DNA of 64,000 bases from Pseudomonas linyingensis. GTDB lineage: Bacteria > Pseudomonadota > Gammaproteobacteria > Pseudomonadales > Pseudomonadaceae. Shown here piece by piece: positions 62,437 through 64,000 of this stretch. A program made the translations under genes and the position numbers. The stretch spans positions 216,174 to 280,173 of the forward strand of contig NZ_FNZE01000003.1 in assembly GCF_900109175.1 (NCBI RefSeq). Reading direction: 5' to 3'. The notes below the pieces were generated by a model. It had not been told where the DNA came from. It did not search any database and saw nothing but the letters and a program-made list of their open reading frames with translations. Every line of letters begins with the position of its first letter. Position 1 is the first letter of the stretch.

Positions 62437-64000
62437 CTATGGTCGGTTCTGCACCCAGCGCTGCAGGATGGCGCGCAGATCGGAGCGCTTGAACGGCTTG
62501 GCCAGATAGTCGTTCATGCCGGCGGCGAGACAGGTCTCGCGGTCGCCCTGCAGGGCGTTGGCGGTCAGGGCGATGATTGGCGTGTGCCGGTTGGGCCCCT
62601 CATGGCTGCGGATCTGCTGGGTGACACTGTAGCCGTCGAGATCGGGCAGGCGACAGTCCATGAGAATCGCCGCGTAGGGCTGCATGTCCGCGGCCTGCGT
62701 GGCCTTCCGGCCGGTGCTGACCAGGTCGACGTTGAAGCCCAGGCTGCGCAGGATGGCCTCGATCACCGTCTGGTTGACCGGGTTGTCCTCGACCAGCAGC
62801 ACCGACTGGCCGCCGCCTTGTTCCAGCTCGCCATCCAACAGGGCCTGCTCGCCCGACAGGCGGTGGCGCCAGGGCAGGGGCAGCTCGAGGGTGAAGGTCG
62901 AGCCGTGGCCAAGGGTGCTTTCGGCGTGCAGTCCGCCGCCCATGCGCTCGGCCAGGGTGCGGGCAATCGACAGGCCCAGGCCGGTGCCGCCGTAGCGTCG
63001 CGATGTGGAGGTATCGGCCTGTTCGAAGGCATCGAACATGTGCTGCAGGCGCTCGGTGGCAATGCCGATGCCGGTGTCCTTCACGGCGATGGTCAGCCAG
63101 AGCATCTGCTGCTGGTCGAGCATCTGCCAGCGCGTGGTGACGGTGATGCGGCCTTCCTCGGTGAACTTCAGCGCGTTGCCGATCAGGTTGACCAGCACCT
63201 GGCGCAGGCGCGTGGGGTCGCCGCGCACCTCTATGTTGTCCAGGCCCGGCTGCAGGTCCATGAGCAGCTGCAGTCCACGCTGCTGGGCGCTGGGGCGGAA
63301 TACCTGGACCGAGCTGGCGATCAGCTCGGGCAGCCTGAACGGGATGTTTTCCAGCTCCAGCGAGCCGCGTTCGATGCGCGAGAAATCGAGGATGTCGTTG
63401 ATCACCTTGAGCAGGTGTTCGGTCGATTCGGTGGCCAGGGCGGTGTATTCGCTCTGTTCGCTGTTCTGCTCGGTGGTTTCCAGCAGCTGCAGCATGCCCA
63501 GTACGCCGTTCATCGGCGTGCGCAGTTCGTGGCTCATCATCGCCAGGAAGTCCGACTTGGCCCGGTTGGCCTTCTCGGCCTCTTCGCGGGCACCGACCAG
63601 TTGGGCGATGCTGCGCTGCTGTTCGGTCTGCGCCTGCTCCAGGGCGGCGGCCAGATGGTTGATGTGGCGTGCCAGGTCGCCGATTTCGCCGCCGTCGGTT
63701 TCCGGCAGTTTGGTGTGGTAGTCACCGCCCTGGATCGCCTCCACCGCGCGGCCCATGGCGTCGATTGGCTGGATCAGACTGCGCGCCAGTCGATAGGCGA
63801 GCAACAGGGTGAGCGTCAGCGCCAGCAATGCCAGCACACTGGCACGCAGCAGGATCTGCTGCTGGCGCTGGCGGAAGGCTTCGTCGGTCATGCCGACCAC
63901 CACCCGGCCCAGCTGGTCTGCGTTGCTGTCGCCTTGCGGCAGGGGGGGGCTGAGCAGGAAGGGGTCGTCGAGCCTGATCTGCTGGCGGACAATCGCCGCC
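62437..64000 (-). CDS. Hybrid sensor histidine kinase/response regulator (PA1611-like; 5'-truncated by window edge)
   Basis: The frame is open to the right edge, so the N-terminus is outside the window; at least 520 residues are visible. They show part of a periplasmic sensor region, a membrane helix (VLALLALTLTLLLAYRLA) and a HAMP domain (ALGRAVEAIQGGDYHTKL-like). The kinase has the phosphoacceptor His in MSHELRTP, ATP-binding NLIGNALKF, DTGIGI and GTGLGLSI. A C-terminal receiver carries Asp in ILMDCRLPDLDGY and Lys in YLAKPF. It has no visible Hpt domain. In P. aeruginosa a similar kinase next to fabA interacts with RetS, but that role is inference here. Confidence 0.92.
   Translation of the reverse strand, partial: AAIVRQQIRLDDPFLLSPPLPQGDSNADQLGRVVVGMTDEAFRQRQQQILLRASVLALLALTLTLLLAYRLARSLIQPIDAMGRAVEAIQGGDYHTKLPETDGGEIGDLARHINHLAAALEQAQTEQQRSIAQLVGAREEAEKANRAKSDFLAMMSHELRTPMNGVLGMLQLLETTEQNSEQSEYTALATESTEHLLKVINDILDFSRIERGSLELENIPFRLPELIASSVQVFRPSAQQRGLQLLMDLQPGLDNIEVRGDPTRLRQVLVNLIGNALKFTEEGRITVTTRWQMLDQQQMLWLTIAVKDTGIGIATERLQHMFDAFEQADTSTSRRYGGTGLGLSIARTLAERMGGGLHAESTLGHGSTFTLELPLPWRHRLSGEQALLDGELEQGGGQSVLLVEDNPVNQTVIEAILRSLGFNVDLVSTGRKATQAADMQPYAAILMDCRLPDLDGYSVTQQIRSHEGPNRHTPIIALTANALQGDRETCLAAGMNDYLAKPFKRSDLRAILQRWVQNRP

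Overview
This window is high-GC chromosomal DNA from a gamma-proteobacterium, almost certainly a Pseudomonas (sensu lato) that is not P. aeruginosa itself. The evidence is the 83-residue OprI lipoprotein, the gltA | sdhCDAB-sucAB-lpdG-sucCD block followed by brnQ, htpG, fabB-fabA and a PA1611-like hybrid kinase, the aroC / mtnBDC / speE group, and the typical codon bias with long antisense open frames. I see no tRNA, rRNA, CRISPR array, prophage, insertion sequence or complete mobile element.

Layout. 1-7.1 kb: end of prmB, a secreted alpha/beta hydrolase, aroC, an MFS transporter, three methionine-salvage genes (mtnB, mtnD, mtnC) and speE, whose by-product methylthioadenosine feeds that pathway. 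7.2-11.1 kb: small accessory genes (DUF1059, nitronate monooxygenase, GNAT, DUF922 metalloprotease, RraB family) around a visibly A+T-richer stretch at about 10.1-10.75 kb. 11.2-14.6 kb: an ATP-grasp / alpha-E / transglutaminase operon preceded by a near-consensus sigma-54 promoter and an NtrC-like palindrome. 14.6-18.1 kb: a P-type ATPase and a divergent DapB-like reductase. 18.3-23.3 kb: a nested inverted repeat, then moxR-DUF58-tgpA and a CHAD protein. 23.4-32.3 kb: envelope and housekeeping genes (tatD, MltF-like, DoxX, greB, the ybbP-ybbA ABC exporter divergent from tesA, an L,D-transpeptidase convergent with oprI). 32.7-39.8 kb: DAHP synthase, panE-like, Usp, cysB, ppnP, an exonuclease, a beta-hydroxyacid dehydrogenase, a frameshifted DUF486 remnant and a YkgJ-type cysteine-cluster protein. 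39.9-53.0 kb: the TCA-cycle block. 53.1-64 kb: brnQ, DUF599, a small lipoprotein, an unknown membrane protein, htpG, DUF3859, OsmC, fabB/fabA and the end of a hybrid sensor kinase.

How the genes work together. The TCA block encodes citrate synthase, succinate dehydrogenase, the 2-oxoglutarate dehydrogenase complex and succinyl-CoA synthetase. A strong terminator divides it after lpdG. fabA-fabB is the anaerobic unsaturated fatty acid pair. The L,D-transpeptidase sits tail to tail with oprI, its probable substrate. MoxR-DUF58-TgpA is the conserved membrane transglutaminase locus.

Novelty. Most of the window is well-conserved core genome and I do not claim an undescribed system. The best leads are the sigma-54/NtrC-like control of the ATP-grasp/alpha-E/transglutaminase operon, the nested inverted repeat before moxR, the DapB paralogue with an altered catalytic motif, the PhoB-box-like triple repeat before the DUF3859 gene, and a palindrome-rich sdhB-sucA spacer. 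All calls come from reading the sequence; no database search was run.
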